38,709 nucleotides of DNA from DATGFK01 sp040007395 (GTDB lineage Bacteria; Chloroflexota; Anaerolineae; Aggregatilineales; UBA2796), in assembly GCA_040007395.1 (NCBI GenBank), contig JBDTVG010000080.1, positions 1 to 38,709 on the forward strand, given 5' to 3'. Position 1 is the stretch's first letter. Every line of letters begins with the position of its first letter. Under the pieces are notes generated by a model. The model searched no databases and was not told where the DNA came from. It saw nothing but the letters and a program-made list of their open reading frames with translations. A program made the position numbers and the translations under genes. Positions 24,703 through 33,894 of the stretch are shown here, in pieces.

Positions 24703-25821
24703 TTAGGGAGCTGTAGTTGGTGGAGGGGTGGCGGTTGGTTGGCTGGGAGTGGTGGTACCTGTGCTATCCGTGCCAGTCGCCGCTGCATCTTGCAATTGCT
24801 TCAAGTCGAACAGGAATGGGCTGTTGCTCGGCAGCAGGACAAGATGCACATCCTGCGCCAGCTTCTCAATATAGCGCCACTGGATCAGGGCCGGGTTCTT
24901 CTTCAATTGGTCGTTAATGACACTCAAGCCTTTAGCATCAGCATTGGCACGCAGTTCAATTGCTTGTGCATCACCTTTGGCCTCGGCAACTGCAGCATCG
25001 GCCTGCCCCTGAGCCGCGGTTACAGCAGCATCGGCCTGACCTTTGGCAAGGGTACGAGCGCGTTCTGCTTCCTGTTTGGCTTGTTCAGCTTGCTGTTGGG
25101 CGACCTGCTTGGATTCAACCGCCTTAATATATTCATCGCTAAAGGTAATGTTACGCAGTAGCAGGTCGCGCAGTTCAAGACCCGCATCAGCGAACTTGCC
25201 AACAACATCATCCCGAATCTTTGTGGCAATTTCGGTGCGCTTATTGCCGAGCAGATCCTCAACAACGTAGCCAGAAACCACGTCACGTACATCGGCCCGC
25301 ACAAGAGGCCGGACAAAATCTTCTTCGAAGCGATCACGGTACTTTAAATGTACCAGATTGGCCTTCGTCGGATCGACGCGGTAGAGTATCGACACATCGA
25401 TATAGACTTGCTGACCGTCCTGAGTACGCACGGCTACCGAGTCATCGCCCGACTTTCCGCCTTCGTTGGCAGTTTTGGACATAGTGTAGTTGCGAACTTC
25501 GGTGGAGTAGATAAACGGCTCATTGATAACGGGTACGATAATATGTACGCCGGGGCCAAGCGGCACGGGTATCAAAGAACCGTTCGCTGGATCGCCGCCG
25601 ACGCTCTGGAAGACGACTGCTACCTCGGCTGCACCTACAGTAATCAACCCTGTGCTGGCGACAAAGAACAGTATGCCAACGAACAGGCCAACAATTGCTA
25701 GTAAGATGCCGGGTCGTCCACTCCGATTTTGGGCGGCATTGGTAATCGCAATGCCTGCCCCACCGATGACCATTAGCCATCCGGCGAGCGAAACAAACCC
25801 TAGTATAGAACTCAGGTTCAT
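24703..25821 (-). CDS. SPFH/band 7 (prohibitin-like) membrane protein
   Basis: The 372-residue protein starts at ATG 25821 with AAGGAAA upstream; the frame extends 25 codons further without family sequence. Two hydrophobic helices (about 5-28 and 38-64) anchor it. The SPFH domain follows, with VPLGPGVHIIVPVINE, VRTQDGQQVYIDVSILYRVDP and LRDLLLRNITFSDEYIKAVE. A coiled coil rich in Ala and Gln (about 235-310) contains a near-repeat GQADAAV. A Pro/Thr-rich tail ends the chain. SPFH proteins form large ring-like assemblies that organise membrane microdomains or hold proteases. No NfeD or FtsH gene is next to it. It is transcribed alone. Confidence 0.92.
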   Translation of the reverse strand: MNLSSILGFVSLAGWLMVIGGAGIAITNAAQNRSGRPGILLAIVGLFVGILFFVASTGLITVGAAEVAVVFQSVGGDPANGSLIPVPLGPGVHIIVPVINEPFIYSTEVRNYTMSKTANEGGKSGDDSVAVRTQDGQQVYIDVSILYRVDPTKANLVHLKYRDRFEEDFVRPLVRADVRDVVSGYVVEDLLGNKRTEIATKIRDDVVGKFADAGLELRDLLLRNITFSDEYIKAVESKQVAQQQAEQAKQEAERARTLAKGQADAAVTAAQGQADAAVAEAKGDAQAIELRANADAKGLSVINDQLKKNPALIQWRYIEKLAQDVHLVLLPSNSPFLFDLKQLQDAAATGTDSTGTTTPSQPTATPPPTTAP

Positions 25822-26022
25822 CGAACATTTCCTTTGTATAAGTTTGCGGGAACAAAAAGTGTTCTCTCTATCAAGATCATACCGCATTTCAAACAAAGGC
25901 GGTAACGTTTTGTGTCATAGCTTTGTGTCGGACAGATGGCAATCGGCTGATTTTTGACGGCGGTCTAGTTATGATCGCATGAACGCGATTTTTATTTATA
26001 TAAATGAAGGAGGCAGAAGGTC

Positions 26023-26559
26023 ATGAAAAACTACAGAAAGTGCTCAAGAATTGCATGGTCTTGCATTCTGACTACCGTTTTCCTTTTTGGCGCAATTGGT
26101 TGTATGGCTAACGGTTTATTCGCCCAACTGTCTACTGACATATCTTTGCCTGCACCCATCTGTAGTGACCCTCAAATTACACGGCTTATCGATAATTTCA
26201 CCCAAGCGTATAATACAGGCGTGTTTGATCAGATTGGGCAATATCTTGACTTAGATCGCTTTGAGTACTTTGTGGGCGGGCGCAAGGGGAATCAGTCTTA
26301 TGAGGAAATCAGAACGAGCAGTCGCGCCGAATTACTAGCCTATTTTGGGCAGCGCCATGCCCACCATGAAGAAATCCATCAGGTTGAACCAATTGAAATT
26401 TCTCCTGATGGGAGTAGGGCAAGTAGCGTGGTTATTATGTTTTCTCTCAGTCGTCGTGCCGACGATTTTCCTTTGACTAAGGTTGCAGGCAAAGGAGTTA
26501 TCGATTGCCAATCGGGCAAAATATCCCGATGGATTTGGTACGGATTTGATTTGCCTTGA
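26023..26559 (+). CDS. Secreted lipoprotein, NTF2/SnoaL-like fold
   Basis: The 178-residue protein has a strong AAGGAGG upstream of its ATG. A basic N-terminus and hydrophobic segment lead to VFLFGAIGC, a plausible lipobox with Cys27. The rest has the outline of an NTF2-like domain: an early helix ITRLIDNFTQAYNTGVFDQIGQYLD, then ELLAYFGQRHAHHEE, then strands ending in GKISRWIWYGFDLP. Such domains serve as enzymes or binding modules and the role cannot be told. The gap to the divergent SPFH gene (25822-26022) holds no clear promoter that I could settle on. Confidence 0.75.
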   Translation: MKNYRKCSRIAWSCILTTVFLFGAIGCMANGLFAQLSTDISLPAPICSDPQITRLIDNFTQAYNTGVFDQIGQYLDLDRFEYFVGGRKGNQSYEEIRTSSRAELLAYFGQRHAHHEEIHQVEPIEISPDGSRASSVVIMFSLSRRADDFPLTKVAGKGVIDCQSGKISRWIWYGFDLP

Positions 26560-26633
26560 AGAAGTTACTTTCCCCATATAGACTGATGATAATGAGTGTA
26601 GTTACTATCATTTCGAGAAGGAAATAGAGAGTC

Positions 26634-27575
26634 GTGAAAACTGTTAAACTTGGGACAGCCGCAATAGAGGTAAGTGCGCTAGGCTTGGGCGCAATGTACT
26701 TCGGGACACGCAACGATCAAGAAACCTCCTTTCAACTGCTTGATGCCTATGTGGAAGCTGGCGGAAACTTTATTGATACCGCCAATATCTATGCCCATTG
26801 GGTGGCGGGGTTTCGTGGTGGCGAGAGTGAAACGCTGCTTGGCGAATGGCTGCGACAGCGCGGCAACCGCGATCAATTGGTGATCGCTAGCAAGGTCGGC
26901 TTCGGCACTGACTACACCGATGCTAAACGCGGGCTTTCGGCAAAAGTTATTGAAGCAGAATGCAATAAAAGTCTGCAACGTTTGGGGCTAGAAACAATAG
27001 ATGTCTATTACGCGCATGTCGACGATTACAACACGCCGCTTGAAGAAACGTTAGAAGCATTCAATCGTCTGGTGCAGGCGGGGAAGGTTCGCTATATTGC
27101 AGCCAGCAACTATCTAGCGTGGCGGTTGGAGCAGGCTCATTGGTTGAGTGAGACAAAAGGCTGGGTTGAGTTTTGCTGTGTCCAGCAGCGGCATACGTAT
27201 CTTCGAGTAACGCCAGCTAGCAGCACCGATCCACAAGTTGCCTCGAACCCTGATCTTTTCGACTATGCCCGTTGCCGCCAATTTCCCATCGTCGCCTACT
27301 CCTTACTGCTTAGTGGTGCATACAGCAAGGGCGTTATTCCCGCCGAATACGCTGGCCCCGATACGGAAGCGCGGTTGGCGATGCTCCGAATCATTGCGGC
27401 GGAAACAAGCGCAACGCTGAATCAAGTTGTCATCGCGTGGGCATTACACAGCAATTATCCAGTGATCCCTCTGATTGCCGTCAGCAGTCATCAACAATTG
27501 CAGGAAAATCTAGGGGCGCTGGATCTCCATTTAGATACCGACCAGATGCAGCGATTGGATAGCGCAGGAGCCTAA
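26634..27575 (+). CDS. Aldo/keto reductase
   Basis: The 313-residue protein is a TIM-barrel NADPH-dependent oxidoreductase that reduces carbonyl substrates. The catalytic tetrad is complete: Asp48 and Tyr53 in FIDTANIYAHW, Lys87 in IASKVGF and His128 in YYAHVDD. The C-terminal cofactor region is visible as VIPLIAVSSHQQLQENLGAL. It starts at a GTG with an AAGGAAATAGAGAG stretch upstream and follows the NTF2-like gene by 74 bases. The gene ends just before a strong two-way terminator. The substrate is unknown. Confidence 0.93.
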   Translation: MKTVKLGTAAIEVSALGLGAMYFGTRNDQETSFQLLDAYVEAGGNFIDTANIYAHWVAGFRGGESETLLGEWLRQRGNRDQLVIASKVGFGTDYTDAKRGLSAKVIEAECNKSLQRLGLETIDVYYAHVDDYNTPLEETLEAFNRLVQAGKVRYIAASNYLAWRLEQAHWLSETKGWVEFCCVQQRHTYLRVTPASSTDPQVASNPDLFDYARCRQFPIVAYSLLLSGAYSKGVIPAEYAGPDTEARLAMLRIIAAETSATLNQVVIAWALHSNYPVIPLIAVSSHQQLQENLGALDLHLDTDQMQRLDSAGA

Positions 27576-27580
27576 AAACA

Positions 27581-27614
27581 AGGCGGCCTCTCGAACAAAT
27601 TCGAGAGGCCGCCT
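27581..27614. terminator. Bidirectional terminator between aldo/keto reductase and nuoI
   Basis: A perfect 15-base-pair stem (AGGCGGCCTCTCGAA with its complement) encloses the loop CAAA. It lies five bases after the aldo/keto reductase stop and 28 bases after the nuoI stop. The bases before the stem are AAAAACA on the plus strand, which reads as a T-tract for the nuo transcript; AATAAC follows on the other side. It closes the nuo operon after nuoI. Confidence 0.85.
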
Positions 27615-27642
27615 GAATAACCCTGAAGAGTGCTTCTATGGG

Positions 27643-28137
27643 TTACTTCGGATTTTCCATGACCGGGATTGCTCTATCGGCAGTGCCGGGTTCGGTTTGC
27701 TGTGGCGTATCCGACATGCCGACGGGCGGCGGTACGAGCAGCATGTCTTTGGTATAGATCGAGTCGCGACGATTGGTGAAGCTCAAACGGTAATCATGTC
27801 CGAGAACAATCGCTTCTGTCGGGCAGGCATCTTCGCAGTAGCCGCAAAAAATGCAGCGCAGCATGTTGATCTCGTAGGTCTTGGCATAGCGCTCACCGGG
27901 GCTAAAACGCTCTGTATCGGTGTTTTCTGCCGCCTCGACCCAGATCGCATCGGCGGGGCAAGCTGCCGCACACAGCGAACAGCCAATACATTTTTCCAAG
28001 CCGTTATCGTAGCGCTTGAGTTCGTGCTTTCCCTTGAAGCGTTCGCGCACCGGGCGCTCCTGCTCTGGGTATTGAATAGTGACAGGCTCCTCAAAGAGGT
28101 GCTTGAAAGTCGTGGCAAACCCGCGAATAACGTTCAT
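27643..28137 (-). CDS. nuoI: NADH-quinone oxidoreductase subunit I
   Basis: NuoI carries the two [4Fe-4S] clusters N6a and N6b that pass electrons from the peripheral arm toward NuoB and quinone. The 164-residue protein shows both ferredoxin motifs, Cys50-53-56-60 (CIGCSLCAAACP) and Cys95-98-101-105 (CIFCGYCEDACP). An amphipathic N-terminus GFATTFKHLFEEPVTIQYP is typical. The last 50 residues form a Pro-rich tail. It is the last gene of the operon, seven bases after nuoH, and the terminator follows. The usual nuoJ-N genes do not follow. Confidence 0.97.
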   Translation of the reverse strand: MNVIRGFATTFKHLFEEPVTIQYPEQERPVRERFKGKHELKRYDNGLEKCIGCSLCAAACPADAIWVEAAENTDTERFSPGERYAKTYEINMLRCIFCGYCEDACPTEAIVLGHDYRLSFTNRRDSIYTKDMLLVPPPVGMSDTPQQTEPGTADRAIPVMENPK

Positions 28138-28144
28138 TAATCAG

Positions 28145-29485
28145 TTACCTCGTTTTATTTTCGGGGCGCAGCGCCGTTTGAATGTTGCTGACCTGTTTTT
28201 GGGTGACACCGAACAGGATAAACGGAATGCTCAACAGCGCCCCGATCACCTGCAAAATGATGTAGCCAGCACCGCGTGGTTGGAGATCCACTTCCTCTGC
28301 GCCTAGCTGTGAAGCCGCTTTTGGTCGCAAGATGACAAAGACTGCCACCGCCACGATGACAAAGAATACCGCCGATACCGCGAAATAGAGCGCCGGACTG
28401 TTGAAGGTATCGCCAATGACGAGCGATACCGCCGTCCAACTGACTGCTAATAGCGCGAGCGGAAGCATGACCTTCCAGCCAAGTGCCATCAGGCGGTCAT
28501 AGCGAATGCGTGGCAGCGTAGCGCGAACCCATATCATCCCGCACAGGAACAAAACCACCTTGATGAAAAAGACCAGCGGGCCAAGCAGCGGTACTTGATC
28601 GACCAATACAAAGTGATAGCCGCCGAAGAACAATGCGATCACGATTATGCTGACCGAGATCATGCTGATGTATTCAGCCATGAAGAACAGTGCGAACTTC
28701 ATACCGCTGTATTCAGTATGGTAGCCCGCCGTCAACTCCGACTCAGCTTCGGGTAGGTCGAACGGCGCACGGTTCGTTTCTGCTAGCAGGGCGATCATCA
28801 GGATCGCCGCCGAGATCGGGTTCTGGAACACGAACCACCCGAAGAACGCGGGGGTGGCCTGTGCATCGATAATCGTCTTGACCGCCATCGAGCCAGTAAT
28901 CAGGATCGGAACTGCCATCGTCAGACCCATGCTGAGTTCGTAGCTGACCATCTGTGCCGAGGCACGCAAACTGCCCAGCATACTGTACTTGTTGTTGCTA
29001 GCCCAGCCTGCCAGCACAATGCCGTAAGTGCCTAGACTCATCCATGCCAGAATATACAGCACGCCGACATTGACATCGCCTAACCCCAACGAGACGCGAT
29101 ACCATAGCCCATCGAACCAAGGAATAAGGATAGGCGGGCCAAGCGGGATCACCGCGACCACCAGAATCGCCGGAACCGTCTTAAGGACAGGTGCTAGCCA
29201 AAAGACCGCCCGATCTGCTCCGACGGGCGTAACGTCTTCCTTAAAGATCAGTTTTAGGCCATCGGCGAGGGGTTGCAAGAAGCCACCCGGCCCCGCCCGA
29301 TTTGGCCCGATGCGCTGCTGTAAAAAGCTGAGAACCTTGCGTTCCAGCAGTGTAACATAGGCAAAGCCAGTTAGCAGGATAAAGAACAGCAGCAGGCTAT
29401 ACACGATCCCATGTACTAGGCTGCAACTTGAGATAGCGCTGCACTCGCGAATGACGCTGGGGTCTACGTAGAAAATATTGTTCAT
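28145..29485 (-). CDS. nuoH: NADH-quinone oxidoreductase subunit H, with C-terminal extension
   Basis: NuoH is the membrane subunit that forms much of the quinone channel and the first proton path. The signature TLLERKVLSFLQQRIGPNRA starts near residue 45 and the loop ETNRAPFDLPEAESELTAGY is present. At 446 residues it is about 100 longer than usual. The final 85 or so residues add two hydrophobic helices split by a charged loop (LRPKAASQLGAEEVDLQPRG), after the normal end near TAVSLVIGD. The N-terminus also carries about 20 extra residues before the first helix. The ATG overlaps the nuoG stop by four bases (ATGA). Confidence 0.95.
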   Translation of the reverse strand: MNNIFYVDPSVIRECSAISSCSLVHGIVYSLLLFFILLTGFAYVTLLERKVLSFLQQRIGPNRAGPGGFLQPLADGLKLIFKEDVTPVGADRAVFWLAPVLKTVPAILVVAVIPLGPPILIPWFDGLWYRVSLGLGDVNVGVLYILAWMSLGTYGIVLAGWASNNKYSMLGSLRASAQMVSYELSMGLTMAVPILITGSMAVKTIIDAQATPAFFGWFVFQNPISAAILMIALLAETNRAPFDLPEAESELTAGYHTEYSGMKFALFFMAEYISMISVSIIVIALFFGGYHFVLVDQVPLLGPLVFFIKVVLFLCGMIWVRATLPRIRYDRLMALGWKVMLPLALLAVSWTAVSLVIGDTFNSPALYFAVSAVFFVIVAVAVFVILRPKAASQLGAEEVDLQPRGAGYIILQVIGALLSIPFILFGVTQKQVSNIQTALRPENKTR

Positions 29486-31944
29486 CTAGCCAACACCTCG
29501 ACTTTGCGTACCTGACCAGTGACCGGGATAGCAGGTGCGGGGCGATCACTCAAATTGCGCGGCAAGAGTGCAGCCCCGATAGGTGCATGTGGTTGCACCT
29601 TCGCTGTTACTTCGACCCCTACCGCCAGAAAATCGACCATAACCACCTCGCCATCACTGATACCAAGTTTCTTTGCGTCATCGCTATTCAGGATAACGTA
29701 GGGTGCAGGGATATGTTCGTGCATCAATTTGTCGCTGGCAGCAAACGCCGACTCGCGATCATACAGTTCAGTAATTGGGACAATCAACAGTTCGCCGTCA
29801 CGGCGCGTCCAAGCATGGTCGCCAGCCTGCGGCGCATCAATAGTCACTGCGGCCTGTGCCGCTTCGACGTTCCACTGTATTCCCAGACCGCCCCGGTTAT
29901 CGTAGGCCGTCCCACCGTAATACAAATCCGTGCCGCCAACGTCGGGGAACTGTGGTTCAACTTTCGCCAGTGCCGGATAAGTCATCCCGGCGTAGTTGGC
30001 AATACTGCGCGTAATTTCCTGCATTACTGCCGCTGCCGACAGTTTTGGCTTGCTCTGACCGAGTTTGCTACCGATTTCAGCAAAGAACTTCCAATCGGGG
30101 CGCGTGCCAGTCAGAGGCGTTTGGGCGGTGTAGAAACGCTGGACACGACGTTCGCCGCTGGTGAAAGTGCCATCGCGCTCCGCGAAACTCTGGCGCGGCA
30201 GTACCACATCGGCAAGGGCGGCAGTTTCGGTCATGAACATTTCGCTGACGACAGTGAAACCATCCTTGAGCAGTGAACCGCTCAAACCATCTTCACCGAT
30301 TACGTCCGCATCTGCCAAAAACAATACTGCTGGACGTTCGCTCAAAATTTGCTCAGTTGCTTCGCTGGTATAGCCAAGATCGAATGCGCCTTGCGTGTTC
30401 GCACCGGGCCACACTGCTAGCAAACCACTGTTGACCTTACCTGCGTGTCCACTCTTGACCAACATCGCGGCGGCAGCTTGCATTAGTGTGCCATGACGCG
30501 CCCGATCCAAGCCATCGCTGCCCACGACGATCACAAGATTATGTATGCCTTCGGGGATCTCGACACGTTGCAAGGCGGCGATTTCTTCGCCATAGTTGTA
30601 ACGGGCGCTCTTGCTCCAACGATCCATCTCGGTGCTGCGGGCATTGACGGTTATCACTTTTGCGCCGCGATCCCGTGCGCTCTTAATCCGCAGATACCAG
30701 ATCGGTGCTTCTTCTTCAATATCCGAGGCCACGATGACGATCATTGTTCCGTGCGCCATATCCTTGAAGTTTGATCCGCTGGGCAACCCAACTTTGGCGG
30801 TGAGGTCTGCGCCTGTCATACGATAGGGCCAGACACCCAACGATTTGCCACCAACGCCTTGAACCAAATTACGGAGTTCCCATAGGTCTTCGTTGGAGAG
30901 CATTGGCCCTGCTACCGCGCCGACACTGCCATTTGCCGCCTTGACCTTGTTCGCAATGGCGGTAAAGGCTTCGTCCCAAGTCACTTCGCGTAGTTCGCCG
31001 CCGCGACGAATCATCGGCTTGGTGATTCTATCGGTGCTGCGAGCGTGATGATGTCCAAAGCGACCCTTATCACAGATCCAGATTTCGTTAACGGCTTCGT
31101 TTTGGCGTGGCATCACGCGCTTCACGATGGTCATGCCGTTGTGTTCGCGGTCAGCGCGGGTTGTTAGGCTGACATTACAACCGACTGGGCAGTGCGGGCA
31201 AATGCTCGGTACTTCGGTCAATTCCCACGGACGCGCCGAGAAACGGAAATCGGCACTTGTTAGCGCCCCCACCGGGCAAATATCCGTAGTGTTTCCGCTA
31301 AAGTAGGTATCGAAAGCCGGGGTGCTAGTTGTGACGATCTGCAAGCTGCGTCCACGTTCGTGGAAGGCCAGCACATCATCGCCCACCAATTCTTCTTGAA
31401 AGCGGGTGCAGCGGGCGCACTGAATACAGCGTTCGCGATCCAGATAGATGAGATCACCCAGCGGCACATGCTTGGCAAGGTGCATCTTTTCATCGTAGAT
31501 AAACCGACTTGCGCCGGGGCCATGTCGCAGTGTCAGGTTTTGCAGCGGACACTCGCCCCCCTTATCGCAGATAGGGCAGTCCAGCGGGTGACTGGTCAGC
31601 AAAAACTCGATCACGTCATCGCGAGCTTCCGTCACCGCTTGGGTTGTGGTACGCACGGTCATGCCGTCCACGATGTTGGTGGTGCAGGCCGTCTGGAGTT
31701 TGGGCTGCCAGCGGATCGTTGGTTTGCCGTCAGCGCCAAGCTGGTACTGTTTGGTCGCCGGGTCAACTTGCACCTGACCCAGTTCAACCAAACACATCCG
31801 GCACATGCCGACAGGGGCTAGTTTAGGGTGGTAACAGAAGACGGGAATATCATTCCCGATCTTCTTTGCGGCATCGACCAGATTCGCCCCCTTCGGCATC
31901 TGATATTCAATGTCGTCAATATAGACTCTAACGGTGTCGGTCAT
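29482..31944 (-). CDS. nuoG: NADH-quinone oxidoreductase subunit G
   Basis: NuoG is the large iron-sulfur subunit of the peripheral arm. The 820-residue protein shows the [2Fe-2S] site with Cys37, 48 and 51 in CYHPKLAPVGMCRMC plus Cys87. It also has the His-Cys3 site of cluster N5 (HPLDCPICDKGGEC), CIQCARC plus CPVGA for N4, and a later CPHCPVGC with a distal Cys in WICDKG, matching the extra cluster N7. A molybdopterin-oxidoreductase-like domain follows, inactive as a redox enzyme in complex I. GGAGG precedes the ATG by seven bases. It lies downstream of the TPR gene after 109 bases and overlaps nuoH. Confidence 0.96.
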   Translation of the reverse strand: MTDTVRVYIDDIEYQMPKGANLVDAAKKIGNDIPVFCYHPKLAPVGMCRMCLVELGQVQVDPATKQYQLGADGKPTIRWQPKLQTACTTNIVDGMTVRTTTQAVTEARDDVIEFLLTSHPLDCPICDKGGECPLQNLTLRHGPGASRFIYDEKMHLAKHVPLGDLIYLDRERCIQCARCTRFQEELVGDDVLAFHERGRSLQIVTTSTPAFDTYFSGNTTDICPVGALTSADFRFSARPWELTEVPSICPHCPVGCNVSLTTRADREHNGMTIVKRVMPRQNEAVNEIWICDKGRFGHHHARSTDRITKPMIRRGGELREVTWDEAFTAIANKVKAANGSVGAVAGPMLSNEDLWELRNLVQGVGGKSLGVWPYRMTGADLTAKVGLPSGSNFKDMAHGTMIVIVASDIEEEAPIWYLRIKSARDRGAKVITVNARSTEMDRWSKSARYNYGEEIAALQRVEIPEGIHNLVIVVGSDGLDRARHGTLMQAAAAMLVKSGHAGKVNSGLLAVWPGANTQGAFDLGYTSEATEQILSERPAVLFLADADVIGEDGLSGSLLKDGFTVVSEMFMTETAALADVVLPRQSFAERDGTFTSGERRVQRFYTAQTPLTGTRPDWKFFAEIGSKLGQSKPKLSAAAVMQEITRSIANYAGMTYPALAKVEPQFPDVGGTDLYYGGTAYDNRGGLGIQWNVEAAQAAVTIDAPQAGDHAWTRRDGELLIVPITELYDRESAFAASDKLMHEHIPAPYVILNSDDAKKLGISDGEVVMVDFLAVGVEVTAKVQPHAPIGAALLPRNLSDRPAPAIPVTGQVRKVEVLAR

Positions 31945-32053
31945 GCAAAACCTCCGGTGAAGGTGGTAACTTTATTTAATTCGGTGGCTTGTAAAAAGTT
32001 CACGGTTTTAATCGAGTCGCTTCATTAATATTATGCGGCGCTGTGATTGGCTT

Positions 32054-32422
32054 TTATTGGCAGCGCCGCAAGCCTTCATGGGCGCGGTCAACCAATGCCC
32101 TGTAAATGTATCCCCAGTTTGCCGATTCTGCGAGTATATCGGCAAGTTCCAATGCTCTCACAAAATCCTGAGCAGCAAGTTCAGCGTAACCATCGGTGAG
32201 CAGCAATTCACCCCGGATAACATAGTTGGCGGGCGCGTCAGGATGTCGTTCAATGGCACGGGTCAGGAGATCGATCCGGCTTATCTCAAACGGACTCGGC
32301 GCAACTTCCCCCGGCAGATCGGGAAGTGTCTCAATAACAGCTTCCTCCTGATCCGCTTGATCTTGTATATCCTGTGCGACGAATTCGTCGTTGTCTTCTT
32401 GATCTTCTTGCTGGTCTATCAT
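32054..32422 (-). CDS. Acidic TPR-like protein inside the nuo operon
   Basis: The 122-residue protein has a very acidic, Gln-rich N-terminus (residues 1-40). A TPR-like helical pair follows at about 48-96 (IDLLTRAIERHPDAPANYVI, then ELAAQDFVRALELA) with a third helix to the end. TPR units bind protein partners, so an assembly or scaffolding role for complex I is conceivable, but this is inference. It lies between nuoF and nuoG on the same strand. The ribosome site is weak and I chose the only reasonable ATG. A repeat-rich stretch of about 167 bases separates it from nuoF. Confidence 0.68.
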   Translation of the reverse strand: MIDQQEDQEDNDEFVAQDIQDQADQEEAVIETLPDLPGEVAPSPFEISRIDLLTRAIERHPDAPANYVIRGELLLTDGYAELAAQDFVRALELADILAESANWGYIYRALVDRAHEGLRRCQ

Positions 32423-32452
32423 GTGCTATCCACAAAATTTTGCTAATTCAGC

Positions 32453-32582
32453 GGGCGAGGCCTGCCTCGCCCCTACATTCAAACTGTATTATGTAGGGGT
32501 CGCCGCCTGCGCGACCCTGCATTTTAGGAACTCTGCAAGTCCCCTCGCTACGTAGTGTAGAGAAGGGATTTAGGGGTGAGGA
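32453..32582. repeat. Cluster of inverted repeats, intergenic repeat element
   Basis: Three perfect inverted repeats lie in a row. GGGCGAGGC with GCCTCGCCC is at 32453-32472, CCCCTACAT with ATGTAGGGG at 32470-32499, and GGGTCGC with GCGACCC at 32497-32517. They are followed by CCCCTCGCTACGTAGTGTAG and AGAAGGGATTTAGGGGTGAG (32540-32580). The pattern resembles dispersed repeats that I recall from Chloroflexota and cyanobacterial genomes. It lies inside the nuo transcript between nuoF and the TPR gene and would fold into strong RNA hairpins. Confidence 0.6.
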
Positions 32583-32589
32583 TTCTTAG

Positions 32590-33894
32590 CTAATCCCCAG
32601 CAGGCTCCGCCACCTTTGGTGCTGCCTTTGCGGCAGGCTTGGCAGCGGGTTTAGCGGGTTCCACTTGTGCCATATACTCATCGCGCCAATACTTGAGTGA
32701 ACTCAGAACCGGGCTAGTCGCGAAGTCGCCCAGAGCGCACAGGCACTTGCCCTGCATCTGATTGGAAATATCCTCAATCAGTTTGATGTCACCAACAGCA
32801 GCACGTTTTTCCCAGATCGCGTCCATGCGTTTTTCCAGCCAATATGTCCCTTCGCGGCATGGCGTACATTTGCCGCAGCTTTCATGGCGGAAGAAGTGGG
32901 TTACTTTAGTGGCAGCCCATACCATATTGACCGTCTCGTCCAGCAAAATTATCGAAGCCGAACCGAGGATCGAGCCAACCGTTGCCACATCTTCGTAGGT
33001 CAGCTTGCAATTCATAACTTCTTCGGTGGCAGGCAAAATTGGCCCCGATCCGCCCGATGGAAAGATCGCCTTGAGCTTCTTGCCATTCGGGATACCACCA
33101 GCGGCTTCGATCAGTTCACGGAACGTAATGCCCATCGGAAGTTCATAGTTACCGGGGTTGGTGATATGCCCACTCATGCAGAAGATCTTGGTGCCGGGGC
33201 TTTTCTCAGTGCCGAAGCCTTTGAACCATGCCGCCCCATTCGCCAAGATCGGCCCAACGTTCGCCAGCGTCTCGACATTGTTGATGACAGTTGGGCGGCT
33301 GTACAGACCCGCGACTGCCGGGAATGGCGGACGGGTACGCGGCTGTCCGAGTTTGCCTTCGATGCTGTTAAGCAGCGCGGTTTCTTCGCCGCAAATGTAG
33401 GCTCCCGCGCCCAGATGCACATAGATTTCGCAGTTCCAGCCAGTGCCGCCAATGTTCTGACCGACCCAACCTGCTTCGCGTGCTTTCTCGATCTCTTCTT
33501 CGAGCCTGTGACCAATATCCCAGAACTCGCCGCGCAGGTACATGTATACTGCTGAAGCCTGAATTGCATAGGCGCAGATCAACGACCCTTCGATCAGTTG
33601 GTGAGGGTTTTTCTCCATGATCTGACGATCTTTAAATGTGCCAGATTCCGACTCGTCGGCATTGACGGCGACATACTTGGGGCCGTCGATCTTGGGGACA
33701 AAGCTCCATTTCAGGCCCGTGGGGAAGCCTGCCCCACCCCGCCCACGCAGCCCAGAGTCCTTGACGACTTGGATAACTTCGTCAGGCTGCATGGTCAATG
33801 CTTTACGCAGCCCTTCGTAGCCGCCATTCTGAGTATAGACTTCTATTTTGCCAATGTCGGGAATATCAAGGTCACGTAATAGTATGTGAGGCAT
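32590..33894 (-). CDS. nuoF: NADH-quinone oxidoreductase subunit F
   Basis: NuoF binds NADH and FMN and is the entry point for electrons. The 434-residue protein shows the FMN loop GRGGAGFPTG at 51-60, the NADH-site segment GAGAYICGEETALLNSIEG near 162, and cluster N3 ligands Cys340, 343 and 346 in ESCGKCTPCREG with Cys386 in LCALGD. A tail of about 20 residues rich in Ala, Lys and Pro ends the chain, probably disordered. The ATG lies inside the upstream membrane-protein gene, a 23-base overlap, so their translation is linked. Confidence 0.97.
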   Translation of the reverse strand: MPHILLRDLDIPDIGKIEVYTQNGGYEGLRKALTMQPDEVIQVVKDSGLRGRGGAGFPTGLKWSFVPKIDGPKYVAVNADESESGTFKDRQIMEKNPHQLIEGSLICAYAIQASAVYMYLRGEFWDIGHRLEEEIEKAREAGWVGQNIGGTGWNCEIYVHLGAGAYICGEETALLNSIEGKLGQPRTRPPFPAVAGLYSRPTVINNVETLANVGPILANGAAWFKGFGTEKSPGTKIFCMSGHITNPGNYELPMGITFRELIEAAGGIPNGKKLKAIFPSGGSGPILPATEEVMNCKLTYEDVATVGSILGSASIILLDETVNMVWAATKVTHFFRHESCGKCTPCREGTYWLEKRMDAIWEKRAAVGDIKLIEDISNQMQGKCLCALGDFATSPVLSSLKYWRDEYMAQVEPAKPAAKPAAKAAPKVAEPAGD

